Part shown: positions 44,904 through 53,437 of the stretch, piece after piece | Position numbering within the stretch: the first letter of the stretch is position 1 | Layout of the letters: the number at the start of each line of letters is the position of its first letter | Source of the DNA: Roseovarius nanhaiticus | GTDB lineage: Bacteria > Pseudomonadota > Alphaproteobacteria > Rhodobacterales > Rhodobacteraceae | DNA: 64,000 bases | Assembly (NCBI RefSeq): GCF_900156535.1 | Contig: NZ_FTNV01000005.1 | Coordinates: 1 to 64,000, forward strand | Reading direction: 5' to 3' | Notes under the pieces: model-generated | The model's input: the letters and a program-made list of their open reading frames with translations, nothing else | What the model was told of the DNA's origin: nothing | Databases searched by the model: none | Program-made: the position numbers and the translations under genes

Positions 44904-45206
44904 TCAAAGCTGCCGTCCGAGTGGGAATGCCCCCGCGCCTCCGGGTGCTACGCCCCTCCCCTGCCCGTCTGGTCTTGATTGGTTGCCCGGATTTTCTGCG
45001 GCGTCCTTCGATTGCGCGACGAAGAACTCCGTTTCTTTTCCGTTCAACCGGTGCCCGCCCCGGTCGGTCAGACCGATGCAGCTACCATTCCGCACATAGG
45101 TGATGAGGTACTGACCGAGCCGGTCCTTGTGGACAACGTAGCCGGTATTGGCCCAATGCACGGTCTGGCCGGCATCAACGGCCGCCTTGATGTCTTCGAG
45201 TGTCAT
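44904..45206 (-). CDS. Small conserved plasmid protein
   Basis: 100 residues from the ATG at 45206. The first ~65 form a compact domain (MTLEDIKAAVDAGQTVHWAN then GYVVHKDRLGQYLITYVRN and RLNGKETEFFVAQ). The remaining Gly/Pro-rich tail is probably disordered and may be a recent extension. It is a plausible conserved leading-region protein without known function. Confidence 0.65.
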   Translation of the reverse strand: MTLEDIKAAVDAGQTVHWANTGYVVHKDRLGQYLITYVRNGSCIGLTDRGGHRLNGKETEFFVAQSKDAAENPGNQSRPDGQGRGVAPGGAGAFPLGRQL

Positions 45207-45245
45207 GCGAACCTCCTTACGAAGAATGGTGGGGAAACGACGCAA

Positions 45246-45271
45246 GAAGCCCGGTCGTCCAACCGGGCTTC
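45246..45271 (-). terminator. Hairpin between DUF6915 gene and the next small gene
   Basis: GAAGCCCGGT (45246-45255) pairs perfectly with ACCGGGCTTC (45262-45271) around a 6-nt loop, 36 bases after the DUF6915 stop. Only a weak T-run follows on the minus strand. Confidence 0.5.
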
Positions 45272-45306
45272 CATGCAGCATTTGTTTGGCCAACGGCCGA
45301 GAGCTG

Positions 45307-45768
45307 TCAGGCACCTTGCGTGGCTTGCGTCGCGCGCGCCGCCATCCAATCCTTCAGGCCAAGAACCGTTCTTCCGGCGGCGACCTCGGAGGCCCAGGCA
45401 ACCCTTGGGTCGCCGCAGGGCTCATCGCCGGAATGCCGGTCGATGTGGCCATTGGCCATCCATGGCTCAGGCTGTATCCGTCGCAGCCAGTCCGCCATGC
45501 TCGGGATGCGGCCCTGGCAGTCTTCACGGATATGCTGCTCGCCGATCCAGCGCACGGGGATGTCGCGGCCCGCACTATTGGTCAGTGTCAGGCCAAAAAC
45601 CCGTTCGGCCTCGAACAGGCCTTGCGCATGGTGACGCATGGCGCGGTGCGTGAAGAGCGCGAGGTGCTCTTTCGAGGCATCGAACCAATCGTGCACAGAC
45701 TGATAGTCAGACGGCACCCCGCCGAATTTCCGGGCAGAGCTTTCGGCATGATGAAGCGGATGGGCCAT
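45307..45768 (-). CDS. DUF6915 family protein
   Basis: 153 residues. MAHPLHHAESSARKFGGVPS then SVHDWFDASKEHLALFTHRA and a central PVRWIGEQHIREDCQGRIPSM are the family landmarks; the many conserved histidines suggest metal binding. The C-terminal 50 residues are less typical. The biochemical function is unknown. It follows the DUF6878 gene closely and is probably cotranscribed with it. Confidence 0.75.
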   Translation of the reverse strand: MAHPLHHAESSARKFGGVPSDYQSVHDWFDASKEHLALFTHRAMRHHAQGLFEAERVFGLTLTNSAGRDIPVRWIGEQHIREDCQGRIPSMADWLRRIQPEPWMANGHIDRHSGDEPCGDPRVAWASEVAAGRTVLGLKDWMAARATQATQGA

Positions 45769-45769
45769 C

Positions 45770-46156
45770 TCAAAGACCCTCTACATAGCTGTGCGAGCAT
45801 TCGACATAGCGGTCCGCGTGATCGAGCGTGATGCTGTCGTTGCGCAAGTCCCAGGTCAGCGTGCCGTAGCCGCCCTCGTTGTTTTCGAACCCCGGGTGAT
45901 GGTGATAGGCGAGCGACCAGGCGAAGTCGCCAACCTCTGTGGCAAGTGGCTCCGGCAGGTTGACCTCTGCAGGCTGCACCGTCACATCCTCGACATTGCC
46001 GGAGTCGCCATAGCCTTCGTATTCGGCAGTGACCTCGCTGATGCCAAGCGCACGTAGTTGCGCGAGCAGCTCCGTTCGGGATGCCTTCAAGGTGGTTTCG
46101 CGCTCCGCGCGCCACTGAGCCGCCATTGTGGCATAATCGATCTGGGGATTGGTCAT
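45770..46156 (-). CDS. DUF6878 family protein
   Basis: 128 residues from the ATG at 46156. A helical N-terminus (QWRAERETTLKASRTELLAQL) is followed by a beta domain with VTAEYEGYGDSGNVEDV and a closing GTLTWDLRNDSITLDHADRY, typical of this plasmid family. Function unknown. One base separates it from the DUF6915 gene, and copy 2 of the leader motif lies about 105 bp upstream. Confidence 0.75.
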   Translation of the reverse strand: MTNPQIDYATMAAQWRAERETTLKASRTELLAQLRALGISEVTAEYEGYGDSGNVEDVTVQPAEVNLPEPLATEVGDFAWSLAYHHHPGFENNEGGYGTLTWDLRNDSITLDHADRYVECSHSYVEGL

Positions 46157-46261
46157 GGGTCTGTCCTCTCGTCTGAATTTGGGGGGACCGGGCGTGGCAT
46201 TGGTCTGCACGCGCCCGGAAAGCGCAGACCGGTGAAACCCAGATCCGCGACGCCCGACCGG

Positions 46262-46281
46262 AAGCCCGCTTTGACTTTTCA
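46262..46281 (-). promoter_or_regulatory. Recurrent leader motif, copy 2
   Basis: AAGCCCGCTTTGACTTTTCA on the plus strand, overlapping the stop codon of the helicase-methyltransferase gene and upstream of the DUF6878 gene. It matches the AAAGCCYGCTTTNNCTTTTC set. Confidence 0.4.
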
Positions 46282-49200
46282 GGCGGCTTGTTCTGCCGCT
46301 CTGGCGGCTCCCTGCCCGACGATCAGAGCCAGAATGCCGGCTGTGTCGATCCCGTCTCCGTGCGGCAGGAACACCCGCAACTGGAAGGCGATGATCTCGG
46401 TGAAGCAGCCGAGGGCCTTGAGGCCGTCGATCATGCCCCGATCCGCACCGCCCAGCTCGAGACGCATCTCGCCTGCGACCCGGCGACGGGTCAGGGTGAG
46501 ACCCCGGCCCAGATCGACAGGTGCGGTGGTGCCGAGGGCGGCGGTCAGCATCTCCTGCCCTGTTTGCGGGTTGGACACGAGGAAGCGGGCGCGCAGCGCT
46601 GCCGCCCCTTCCTCGCTCAGCGTGCGCCCGATCATCGCCGTCGCCCCGTCAGGCGTGACCCGGTAGATGCGTTCATTGGTGGTCGGAATGTCCTTCCAGA
46701 TCGGCAACAAGAGCCCGGTCAGCAGGTAGAGCTTGGTTGTGGTGGTTTTTGGCAGGGACGCTGCCTCGGCATCCCAAAGCTTTGCAAACTCGGGCCTTTC
46801 GATGTCTTCCCAGGCCGAAGACGTGAACCGCGCCTCCTCCAGGTAGCTCGACCCGTTTGGCCGCACAACCTTGCGCATCAGCGTGACGATGTCTTCGTCA
46901 TACATCTGCATCGGGCGTGCCGAGATGAGCGCCGCGCGACCGGAGGCGCGATTGACCATCGGCAGCTTATCCGGATTGCGCGATATGGCCTCTTCAGCGC
47001 CCAAGACATGGACCGGGTCCGTCACCTCGAGCCCGATGATCCGCGTCACGGCGCCGGATTTCGGGCAGGTCCAGAGATCCTCTGTGGAGACCTGCTCGAT
47101 CTTTTCGCCGCGCAGGGTTTCCACGCCGAGATCGAGCGTGCCCGCCGCGCGCGCCCGTTCAGTCTGATCGGCAATCCGGCGCATGAACTCGGCAAAGAGC
47201 GCGTTCTGCATGTGGATGGGCAGGGCAAGCACCCGGTTCAGAAACCGCTGGATCGGGGGAAGCTCCTCAAGGAGCACCCCGTCCTTGTCGATCAGCCGCA
47301 GGGCCGTCCAGTCGGTGAAGCTCTCGTAGCTCATCGCTTCAGCGCGCCCGGCGGCAAGATCGGCGAAATACCCACGCAGTGCCGCCCGCGCGATCGGGCT
47401 TTCGAGATTGTCCTCCTCCCGGAACATGCCCTGCGAGCCGGTCTCGCGCTGACCCTTGGTCAAGGCCCCCAGCTGGTCGAGGCGTTTGGCTATAGTCGAG
47501 GTGAAACGCTTTTCGCCATGCACATCCGAGGTGCAGACCCGGAAGAAGGGCGCGCTGACCTGAGCCGAGCGATGCGTGCGCCCGAGCCCCTGGATGGCCG
47601 CATCCGCGCGCCAGCCGGGCTCCAGAAGATAGTGCCGCCGCCGTTTCTGGTTCTTCGCCGTTTGCGCCGCGTGATAGGACCGGCCCGTACCGCCCGCATC
47701 GGAAAAGATCAGGATATCCTTCTCGCCGTCCATGAAGGCTTGGGTTTCGGATGAATTGCTGCTGGCGGCGCGCTTTTCGATGAAGAGATGACCATCCTCG
47801 GCCTTGAGGGGCCGGATGGACCGCCCCGTGACTTCTGCCACGGCCTCGTCGCCAAAGGCCCAGAGGATCTGGTCGAGTGCCGAGGGGATTGGGGCGAGCG
47901 TCATCAACTCCATCATGGCCGCGTCACGCAGAGCGAGCGCCTCGCGCGAGACGACCAGCGCGCCAGTTTCATCGCGGAGCGGCTCGGCCACCATATTGCC
48001 GTCGATCTCGACCAGCTTTTGCGCATGAATCGGGAAGGCCTGTTCGAGGTAGCCGAGAACATAGTCGCGCGGCGTCAAGGCACCCTCGACGAGTTCATCC
48101 TCCGGGTCCATCGCCTCAAGCCGACGCTTCAGCAGGCTCTCGCCTGTCGAGACAACCTGGATGACGCAAGCATTGCCTGCCGCCAGATCTTCCTTGATGG
48201 CGTGGATGATGCTTGGAGCCTTCATGCCCATCAGGAGATGGTTGAAGAAGCGCTGTTTCGTGCTCTCGAAGCGAGATTTGGCAGAGGCGCGTGCGGCCGA
48301 GGCATTGGTCTCGCCCGAGGCATTGTTGACACCGGTCGCCGTCAGCGCCGCCTCGAGATTATGGTGGATGGTGCGAAACGCTCCAGCGTAGGCGTCATAG
48401 ACCTCGATCTGGGCCGGGGTCAGCGCGTGTTCGAGCACATCGTATTCAACACCGTCGAAGCTGAGGGCACGCGCTGTGTAAAGCCCGAGCGTCTTGAGAT
48501 CGCGCGCGACCACCTCCATGGCGGCAACGCCGCCGGCTTCCATCGCCGACACAAAGCTCTCGCGGCTCGGGAAGGGATATTCGGGGCCCTGCCCCCAGAG
48601 CCCCAGCCGCGCGGCATAGGCCAGGTTGTGCACGCTCGTGGCGCCCGTGGCCGAGATGTAAAAGACGCGCGAGCGCGGCGCGGCCAGTTGCAGCCGTAGG
48701 CCAGCAAGGCCCTGCTGGGAGGGTTTGACCCCCCTGCCCTGCTCGGACCCCGCCGCATTCTGCATGGCATGGGCTTCATCAAAAGCCAGCACGCCTTCAA
48801 AGTCTTCGCCCATCCAGTCGAGGATCTGGCTCAGCCGCGTGGTGCCGCATTTGCCCGCGGACCGCAGCGTGGCGTAGGTGACAAAAAGGATACCGTCGCC
48901 CATCGGGATGGGCTGGTCCGGTTTCCATTTGGAGAGCGGCTGAATGTCGGCAGGCGAGCCGCCGAGATCGGTCCAGTCGCGGATCGCGTCCTCGATAAGC
49001 GTGGCGGATTTGGAGACCCAGATCGCCTTTCTGCGCCCGGCCAGCCAGTTGACAAGGATGAGCCCCGCGCATTCGCGCCCCTTGCCGCAACCGGTGCCGT
49101 CGCCGAGGAAATAACCGAGGCGATAGGCCCGTGCGTCTGGATCATCATCGGCGCGCGTCAGCTTGGTCTGGTCCTCGTCGATGGTAAACCGACCGGGCAG

Positions 49201-50541
49201 ATCACGCCCATGGGCATCATGCGCCATGATGATGGTCTCGAGCTGCGCCTCGGAGAGGTCTCCCTCCTCGATCAACCGTGCGGGCAGGCGCAAGTCATCA
49301 CTGCCCGTGTTTGAGGGCATGCGCGGGGCAACCGAGGCCATGGCGATGCTTTCAACGAGCGGCGTGGGATGTTCCTGCGCACCCGCGATCGCGATCCGCT
49401 GCGGCCGGTAACGCGCATAGATATCCGAGACAGGCGTGTTGTCGCGCGGGGCCTCAAAGCTTGTGAAGCTGAGCGGGCGGACGGCATTGGCCCGGGGTTT
49501 GGAGGCGGCAACAGGCGAAGCGACGGTCTTGCGCGGGGCAGATGATGGAACGGTCGGCCGAGCATGAGGGATCGCTTCAACCCGTTGGGCAGGGCGCATC
49601 TCGGGCCGGGTTGCGGCCACGGCGTCGACAAAAGGAAGGGCTTCGTCCATGTCGCACACAATGGCGCGGATCATCTCGCCGTCCTCCTGCACCTTGTCGA
49701 AGACCATGAGCTGGGTTTCCACAGTTGTGCCGAGCTTGCGATAGACCTGTCCCGGCATCGTGAGTGCCAAGCGCGGCGTGAGCAAACCGCAGGCGCGGGA
49801 CCAATGCGCGGCATCGCGTTCGGGCGTGAATCCCGGCGGCATGATCGCCACCAGCCGCCCACCGAGTGCCAGGCGCTTTGCAGCCGCAATGAGATGTTTG
49901 GCAGCGATGTGCTTGTCCCGGGAGCGATCGACCGAGGAGGCGAAGGGCGGATTCATCACCACGACGTCGGGTAGAACCGGCGTGTGCAGCAGATCGTCGA
50001 TATGCTCCCCGTCATGGCCCGTCACCTCGCCGCCGAAGAGGGCGCGCAGGAGGTGCTGGCGAAAGGGGTCGATCTCGTTGAGCAAAAGCGTAGCACCGGC
50101 CCGGGCGGCGAAAGCGGCTAGGGCACCGGTGCCAGCCGAGGGTTCCAGCACAGCCTCGCCCTTGCGGATCGCTGCGGCCCGCACCACCAGCGCCGCGAAT
50201 GGCAGCGGCGTGGAAAACTGCTGCAGCCGGATCTGCTGCTCGGAGCGGCGCGTTTCCGTGAGAAGCCGTGAGGCAAGGAGCTTTGCAGCGGCGATGTCAC
50301 CTGCCGCGCCGTCCCCACCCAGCAGCACCTGGATGGCCGCAGCCTGCATCATGTCATAGGCTATGCGCCAGTCCCAGGCGCCCCCGGCATCACTGCCATG
50401 AAACGTCTCGCGCATAATGCGCGCGAGCGCTGAACTCCGCAGGGGCTGGTGGTCGACCTCCGCGCCGATCTGCACGAGGGCAGAGGCGAGATCAGGGTGG
50501 GAGATCGAGAGAGCCGGGTTTGCCGGTTTGGGCTTGGTCAT
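46279..50541 (-). CDS. Methyltransferase-helicase fusion (strawberry-notch/DarB-like)
   Basis: 1420 residues from the ATG at 50541. N-terminal N6-adenine-type methyltransferase: AVLEPSAGTGALAAFAARAG (motif I, about residue 130) and DVVVMNPPFASSVD (NPPF catalytic motif, about 195). A linker leads to a strawberry-notch SF2 helicase: GYFLGDGTGCGKGRECAGLI (Walker A), GVLAFDEAHAMQNA (DEAH), VFYISATGATSVHN, then the C-terminal helicase half with IFSDAGGTGRSYHAAQTAKN and QGLGRTHRSAQV. Phage P1 DarB has the same combination and protects incoming DNA from restriction, so an antirestriction role during plasmid entry is a reasonable inference. Confidence 0.88.
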   Translation of the reverse strand: MTKPKPANPALSISHPDLASALVQIGAEVDHQPLRSSALARIMRETFHGSDAGGAWDWRIAYDMMQAAAIQVLLGGDGAAGDIAAAKLLASRLLTETRRSEQQIRLQQFSTPLPFAALVVRAAAIRKGEAVLEPSAGTGALAAFAARAGATLLLNEIDPFRQHLLRALFGGEVTGHDGEHIDDLLHTPVLPDVVVMNPPFASSVDRSRDKHIAAKHLIAAAKRLALGGRLVAIMPPGFTPERDAAHWSRACGLLTPRLALTMPGQVYRKLGTTVETQLMVFDKVQEDGEMIRAIVCDMDEALPFVDAVAATRPEMRPAQRVEAIPHARPTVPSSAPRKTVASPVAASKPRANAVRPLSFTSFEAPRDNTPVSDIYARYRPQRIAIAGAQEHPTPLVESIAMASVAPRMPSNTGSDDLRLPARLIEEGDLSEAQLETIIMAHDAHGRDLPGRFTIDEDQTKLTRADDDPDARAYRLGYFLGDGTGCGKGRECAGLILVNWLAGRRKAIWVSKSATLIEDAIRDWTDLGGSPADIQPLSKWKPDQPIPMGDGILFVTYATLRSAGKCGTTRLSQILDWMGEDFEGVLAFDEAHAMQNAAGSEQGRGVKPSQQGLAGLRLQLAAPRSRVFYISATGATSVHNLAYAARLGLWGQGPEYPFPSRESFVSAMEAGGVAAMEVVARDLKTLGLYTARALSFDGVEYDVLEHALTPAQIEVYDAYAGAFRTIHHNLEAALTATGVNNASGETNASAARASAKSRFESTKQRFFNHLLMGMKAPSIIHAIKEDLAAGNACVIQVVSTGESLLKRRLEAMDPEDELVEGALTPRDYVLGYLEQAFPIHAQKLVEIDGNMVAEPLRDETGALVVSREALALRDAAMMELMTLAPIPSALDQILWAFGDEAVAEVTGRSIRPLKAEDGHLFIEKRAASSNSSETQAFMDGEKDILIFSDAGGTGRSYHAAQTAKNQKRRRHYLLEPGWRADAAIQGLGRTHRSAQVSAPFFRVCTSDVHGEKRFTSTIAKRLDQLGALTKGQRETGSQGMFREEDNLESPIARAALRGYFADLAAGRAEAMSYESFTDWTALRLIDKDGVLLEELPPIQRFLNRVLALPIHMQNALFAEFMRRIADQTERARAAGTLDLGVETLRGEKIEQVSTEDLWTCPKSGAVTRIIGLEVTDPVHVLGAEEAISRNPDKLPMVNRASGRAALISARPMQMYDEDIVTLMRKVVRPNGSSYLEEARFTSSAWEDIERPEFAKLWDAEAASLPKTTTTKLYLLTGLLLPIWKDIPTTNERIYRVTPDGATAMIGRTLSEEGAAALRARFLVSNPQTGQEMLTAALGTTAPVDLGRGLTLTRRRVAGEMRLELGGADRGMIDGLKALGCFTEIIAFQLRVFLPHGDGIDTAGILALIVGQGAARAAEQAA

Positions 50542-50581
50542 GGGGATTTTCCTTTGGATCAGGGTCTGAGTTCCAAAGGAC

Positions 50582-50606
50582 AAAAAGCCCACTTTTGCTT
50601 TTCAGG
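50582..50606 (-). promoter_or_regulatory. Recurrent leader motif, copy 3
   Basis: AAAAGCCCACTTTTGCTTTT begins at 50582, 41 bp upstream of the helicase-methyltransferase start. It is enclosed by a 7-bp dyad, GGTCTGA (50563-50569) and TCAGACC (50616-50622), so the leader can form a larger stem. Confidence 0.45.
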
Positions 50607-50643
50607 GTGACGGGATCAGACCGCGCTGACCTCCAAGGCTTGG

Positions 50644-50796
50644 TCAGGACTTGGGTTCGACCTGCCGCTTCGCATCAATCAATGCCTGTGCGGCCTGCTT
50701 TACCTGAACCTGTGAAGTTTCGGCGCATGCATCCTCAAGCGCGGCCTTTACCTTCATGCGAAACCACGTGTCATACGAATTCGCTTCAGCGGCCAC
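50644..50796 (-). CDS. Small stability-determinant-like protein
   Basis: Fifty residues from a GTG at 50796: AAEANSYDTWFRMKVKAALE then VKQAAQALIDAKRQ. The SYDxWFRxKVxAAL pattern followed by AxxLIDAKR resembles the small RelB-like antitoxin group annotated as stability determinant. No ParE/RelE toxin gene follows, so it would be an orphan antitoxin or have another role. It overlaps the next upstream ORF by 11 bases. Confidence 0.5.
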   Translation of the reverse strand: MAAEANSYDTWFRMKVKAALEDACAETSQVQVKQAAQALIDAKRQVEPKS

Positions 50797-50950
50797 GGAA
50801 ATGCTCCTCGAGCCCGATATCCAGCAGCTTGCCGAGGTCATCGGGCATGTCTGCAACGCGCACAGCAATTGGGAAACGGTGCCCCGTGAGGTCAGGCGCG
50901 CATTGCTCCTCTAGCCCGAGGTGCTGCCTATCCTTTTCCGTCTCATTCAT
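50786..50950 (-). CDS. Small hypothetical protein overlapping the antitoxin-like gene
   Basis: Fifty-four residues from the ATG at 50950: MNETEKDRQHLGLEEQCAPD then FPIAVRVADMPDDLGKLLDI and a basic C-terminus. An AGAAAG purine stretch lies upstream. The residue pattern looks coding rather than random, and the 3' end overlaps the next gene's start, suggesting coupling. No family was recognised. Confidence 0.4.
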   Translation of the reverse strand: MNETEKDRQHLGLEEQCAPDLTGHRFPIAVRVADMPDDLGKLLDIGLEEHFRGR

Positions 50951-51044
50951 TGTGCTTTCTCCGACCGTATTATCAGCCGATGCTACATCTTCCAGCGTGG
51001 CGTCGTAAACGATAATGCCAAAGGGTCACAGCAAGCTGGCCCAC

Positions 51045-51563
51045 TTACCGATCGGGCACCGCTTCAAGGGATTTCTCGAACCGCTTGTCCGCCGCTGCAG
51101 CTTCTTTCAAGAGCGCGTCGAAATTGTCAGGTGGATTGCCATCTTCCAACATCCCTTTGAACGTCGCATATGCATCCGTCTTGCTGCCGTAGGCGCGCAG
51201 GGTCTTGTCGTCATTCACCCATGCCACCACGATGACCTTCGCATCGCTGTTGAAGCGGTAAAACAACCGATACTGCTGGAAGAATTTCGCCCGGAACCAG
51301 TGCTTGCGGTGGTCGCCGAGTGTGCCGCCTTGCCGGAAGGCTGCGGCACCCGGATCTGCCGGTATGGCCTCGGTCACCAGCTTGAAGATGGCGGCCAGCC
51401 GTTTCGTGGAATTTTTCTTGCGCCAGGTCTTGGGATCGCGCGCCTTACGCGCCTCGACCTCCAGGGTCAGCCCTTCGAGCTGGTCCAGAAAGAGCGGATG
51501 CGCATATATCGACCATCCGTTTACGACAAGGGGCGCTTGGGCGGGCACGCTATCGCCGCTCAT
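51045..51563 (-). CDS. yhaV: YhaV-family toxin
   Basis: 172 residues. The RelE/ParE-like ribonuclease fold is marked by WSIYAHPLFLDQLEGL, RLAAIFKLVTEAIPADPGAA, FRQGGTLGDHRKHWFRAKFF and the core QYRLFYRFNSDAKVIVVAWVNDDKTLRAYG. YhaV cleaves RNA and halts growth unless bound by PrlF. The gene overlaps prlF by four bases (ATGA), the normal antitoxin-then-toxin order. It would act in plasmid maintenance or phage response. Confidence 0.9.
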   Translation of the reverse strand: MSGDSVPAQAPLVVNGWSIYAHPLFLDQLEGLTLEVEARKARDPKTWRKKNSTKRLAAIFKLVTEAIPADPGAAAFRQGGTLGDHRKHWFRAKFFQQYRLFYRFNSDAKVIVVAWVNDDKTLRAYGSKTDAYATFKGMLEDGNPPDNFDALLKEAAAADKRFEKSLEAVPDR

Positions 51564-51886
51564 TCATCCTCGAGCGATAGCGGCGCATCGAGATCGACGT
51601 CAACGTCTCCGACCAGTGCTGCAAGACGGTCATGCAAAGCCCCATCGAATGCCCGAATGCGGTCCGGATGCGCCTTGATATCGGCCTCGACAAAATCGAG
51701 AAAGGCTCCGAGCACGGGATCTTCCTCGTCGCTGCGGACGGGCTCGATATAGACCCTGCCACTCGGCTCGGTGCAGTAGCGAATCTGGTCGCCCTTGCCC
51801 AGCTTGAGCTGCTTGCGCACACCCGCCGGCACGGTCGTCTGATACCGATCCGTGAGTTTCGAGACATCTTGTGCGAGCGCTGTCAT
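51560..51886 (-). CDS. prlF: PrlF antitoxin (AbrB-type)
   Basis: 108 residues from the ATG at 51886. The SpoVT/AbrB swapped-hairpin DNA-binding domain is KLTDRYQTTVPAGVRKQLKL then GKGDQIRYCTEPSGRVYIEP; an acidic C-terminal half (DPVLGAFLDFVEADIKAHPD) binds the toxin. PrlF family members repress their own operon, and an excellent dyad lies 42 bp upstream (51928-51947). Confidence 0.9.
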   Translation of the reverse strand: MTALAQDVSKLTDRYQTTVPAGVRKQLKLGKGDQIRYCTEPSGRVYIEPVRSDEEDPVLGAFLDFVEADIKAHPDRIRAFDGALHDRLAALVGDVDVDLDAPLSLEDE

Positions 51887-51927
51887 GGCAGTCTCCTGAA
51901 AGAAAAGGGTCTTTGCTGCCCGCGATA

Positions 51928-51947
51928 GGTAATGCATTTGCATTGCC
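51928..51947. promoter_or_regulatory. Palindromic operator of the prlF-yhaV operon
   Basis: GGTAATGCATTTGCATTGCC: AATGCA-TT-TGCATT is a perfect dyad, extending to 9-bp arms with one mismatch. It sits in the promoter position of the toxin-antitoxin operon, as expected for PrlF autoregulation. Confidence 0.6.
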
Positions 51948-52011
51948 TTGTCAAAACAAGCCGCAGGATCTGCTGTGGCCGGGCAGGTCGATGAACCGTC
52001 CGGCGCAGGAC

Positions 52012-52665
52012 CTAATCTCGCCCCGCGAGATACTCCGCCAGCACCGGGCTAGCCGCACCTTTCGCGGAGCTGAGCAGCTCCGAGCCCGCGAGCGAGGCTT
52101 TCGACAGGCGTACGAGCCCGCCGGTTTCCTCGATACGGTAGCAGCGGCGCTTTTGCCGCCCCCGCCTGTAGTGGGTCGCGGTGACGATCTGGCAGGTGCT
52201 GCCATCGGTGAGCGTCACAGGGGCCGCGAGCCTGATCTTGTCGCCTTCCTCGTAGTCCGGGATCGAAGCCCAATCCCGGCAGCGCTGGCGCCAGTCCTGC
52301 GCGTAGCTGTCCGGGTTTTTCAGGTTGGAGAGAAGCTCGATCAACCCAAGGGGGGCACGCGACTCGTTGGGGCCAGCGCTTTCCTCCATATCCTTGTAGC
52401 CCCAGCAGCCGTCATCGTATCGGGTGAGGAAGACAGCCCCGAAAGTGATGGAGCCATCCGGATCGGTCACATAGGTCGCGTCTTCGACAGCGGTGCCGTC
52501 GAGATTGGTGACCCTTGCCGCCGCATACCAGGTGGAGGCGACCTTGCAGGCCTTGACCAGTTCGGTTTTGCGCGTGTCGCCCTCGAAGGTGCAGAGCCGG
52601 GCGATTTCCGCTTTCTCATCCGCGTAGGTCTGGACGCGGCCGTCGGTGTAGAAGAGCCATCCCAT
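52012..52665 (-). CDS. DUF6927 family protein
   Basis: 217 residues starting MGWLFYTDGRVQTYADEKAE. A repeated beta-rich layout (ASTWYAAARV, GSITFGAVFLTRYDDGCWGYK then DMEESAGPNES, and a C-terminal IRLAAPVTLTDGSTCQIVTA) matches the plasmid-borne DUF6927 group. Function unknown. It is separate from its neighbours by about 100-bp gaps, so is probably its own unit. Confidence 0.75.
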   Translation of the reverse strand: MGWLFYTDGRVQTYADEKAEIARLCTFEGDTRKTELVKACKVASTWYAAARVTNLDGTAVEDATYVTDPDGSITFGAVFLTRYDDGCWGYKDMEESAGPNESRAPLGLIELLSNLKNPDSYAQDWRQRCRDWASIPDYEEGDKIRLAAPVTLTDGSTCQIVTATHYRRGRQKRRCYRIEETGGLVRLSKASLAGSELLSSAKGAASPVLAEYLAGRD

Positions 52666-52767
52666 CTCAGAGTCCTTTCTCTCATTGGGGAAATTGTTGT
52701 CGCCAATGTCCCGAGAGGGCCGCAGGCCTGGCAGGGAATTGGCGATGCTTGTTTGAGAAAGGGCGCG

Positions 52768-53361
52768 TTACGCCGCCCTCCGGTCATCGATTTCCATCAG
52801 CGCATCGAGCGGCACGCGGTAGGGCTGCATGGCGTCGAAATCCTCGCAATTGCCGCAGTTCTGCACGATCGCGAAGGTGTCGCAGGCATCCTTGAGGATA
52901 ACCCGGAAGGTGCCGCCGAGGCCCGAGGGCACTTCGTAGGTCCCGCCGATGAGATAATCCGAAGCCCGGCGCACGAAGACACGGATGCTGTGGCCATCGG
53001 TTGCGAGCCGGATCGCCCCCCGCCCCCGGTCGATGAGCACCTGCACGTCATCCAGGATGTCGGTGTAGAACTGGCCGGTCAGATCGCGAAACGCCATGCG
53101 GCGCTGCGCCATCCAGTCGGTGTCCCGAAACGGGTTCATGCCATCGGCGAAGGCGAAGGAGGGATCGGCCTGCTCGGTCGTGACGATACGGGTGGTCGTG
53201 CCATCGATGCCGTTCGAGCGCAGATGCACACCATTGCCAACGATCAGGATCAGGGCCGGCCTGTCCACGGGCCCGTTCCAGTTGGGCAGGAAGGTCTGGC
53301 AGGCGCGCGCATGTGCGATTTGCGCCGCGACAGCGGAGGCAGAGAACTTGAGAATAGCCAT
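52768..53361 (-). CDS. Hypothetical plasmid protein
   Basis: 197 residues from the ATG at 53361 (MAILKFSASAVAAQIAHARA); a longer upstream reading is unlikely. It shows an alpha/beta pattern with VDRPALILIVGNGVHL and an Asp-containing IRLATDGHSIRVFVRRAS. No motif was recognised. It lies directly downstream of the ParB-like gene with a 76-bp gap and may be cotranscribed. Confidence 0.65.
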   Translation of the reverse strand: MAILKFSASAVAAQIAHARACQTFLPNWNGPVDRPALILIVGNGVHLRSNGIDGTTTRIVTTEQADPSFAFADGMNPFRDTDWMAQRRMAFRDLTGQFYTDILDDVQVLIDRGRGAIRLATDGHSIRVFVRRASDYLIGGTYEVPSGLGGTFRVILKDACDTFAIVQNCGNCEDFDAMQPYRVPLDALMEIDDRRAA

Positions 53362-53437
53362 GAGGATGTCTTTCGGTTGGGTGTGGGGGGGGCGACCCGC
53401 GCGGGGGGCATGGTCCACGCGCGGGTCACTTGATGCA

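Noticed and set aside
46288-47754. 488-codon plus-strand open frame
   Set aside because: It is antisense to the C-terminal helicase region of the methyltransferase-helicase gene, whose motifs are clear. Composition is shadow-like.
51871-53433. 520-codon plus-strand open frame opposite DUF6927 and its neighbour
   Set aside because: It is antisense to two plausible minus-strand genes, and its His/Gly/Arg-rich translation has no family features.
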